Assembly: GCF_000485595.1 (NCBI RefSeq)
Contig: NW_014579407.1
Location: 1-34,255 of the forward strand
Source: Priapulus caudatus
Taxonomy: Eukaryota; Priapulida; Priapulimorpha; Priapulimorphida; Priapulidae
DNA length: 34,255 nucleotides
Direction: 5' to 3'
Positions 34,252 through 34,255 of the stretch are shown here, in pieces. Positions within the stretch are counted from its first letter, which is position 1. Every line of letters starts with the position of its first letter. The notes beneath the pieces are model-generated. The model was not told the DNA's origin. It was given only the letters and a program-made list of their open reading frames with translations, and did no database searches. A program made the position numbers and the translations under genes.

Positions 34252-34255
34252 TAAT

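Overview
The window is nuclear DNA from a eukaryote, most likely an invertebrate animal. It holds two intron-rich housekeeping genes with GT-AG introns, TTAGGG-type telomere-like repeats, many microsatellites and several kinds of small non-autonomous transposon. The species cannot be fixed from the sequence. Both proteins can be read exon by exon, and all exon phases close.

Layout. Positions 1-8,330 are repeat-dominated. They hold a very large diverged inverted repeat (629-6302) with a perfect 42-bp palindrome near its axis, a short telomere-like block, long GA/CT arrays, and a 1.3-kb GC-rich minisatellite. Positions 8,331-12,402 are non-coding apart from three inverted-repeat or hAT-like elements; the promoter and first exon of the next gene should lie here or further upstream. 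Positions 12,403-25,338 hold 19 exons on the + strand of PWP2 (UTP1), a double WD40-propeller subunit of the UTPB part of the small-subunit processome; only about six N-terminal codons are missing. Its introns carry a three-copy ~315-bp tandem repeat, a (GT)n array that supplies a splice donor, and CT/TA arrays. Positions 25,339-28,877 are 3' UTR and intergenic sequence with a 27-bp minisatellite and a 41-bp palindrome. Positions 28,878-30,652 hold a complete four-exon centrin gene (CETN2-like) on the - strand, tail-to-tail with PWP2. Positions 30,653-34,255 hold no recognisable gene; they contain an interstitial telomere-like cluster and ATCT and CA arrays.

The two genes are not functionally linked: PWP2 acts in nucleolar pre-rRNA processing, centrin in centrioles, basal bodies and nuclear DNA repair or mRNA export complexes. 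I found no multi-gene novel system. The least explained structures are the 5.7-kb inverted-repeat element, the two perfect palindromes beside arrays, and the PWP2 donor site inside a microsatellite. Consensus quality in the first ~8.3 kb looks doubtful, because repeat copies there differ mostly by single-base indels.
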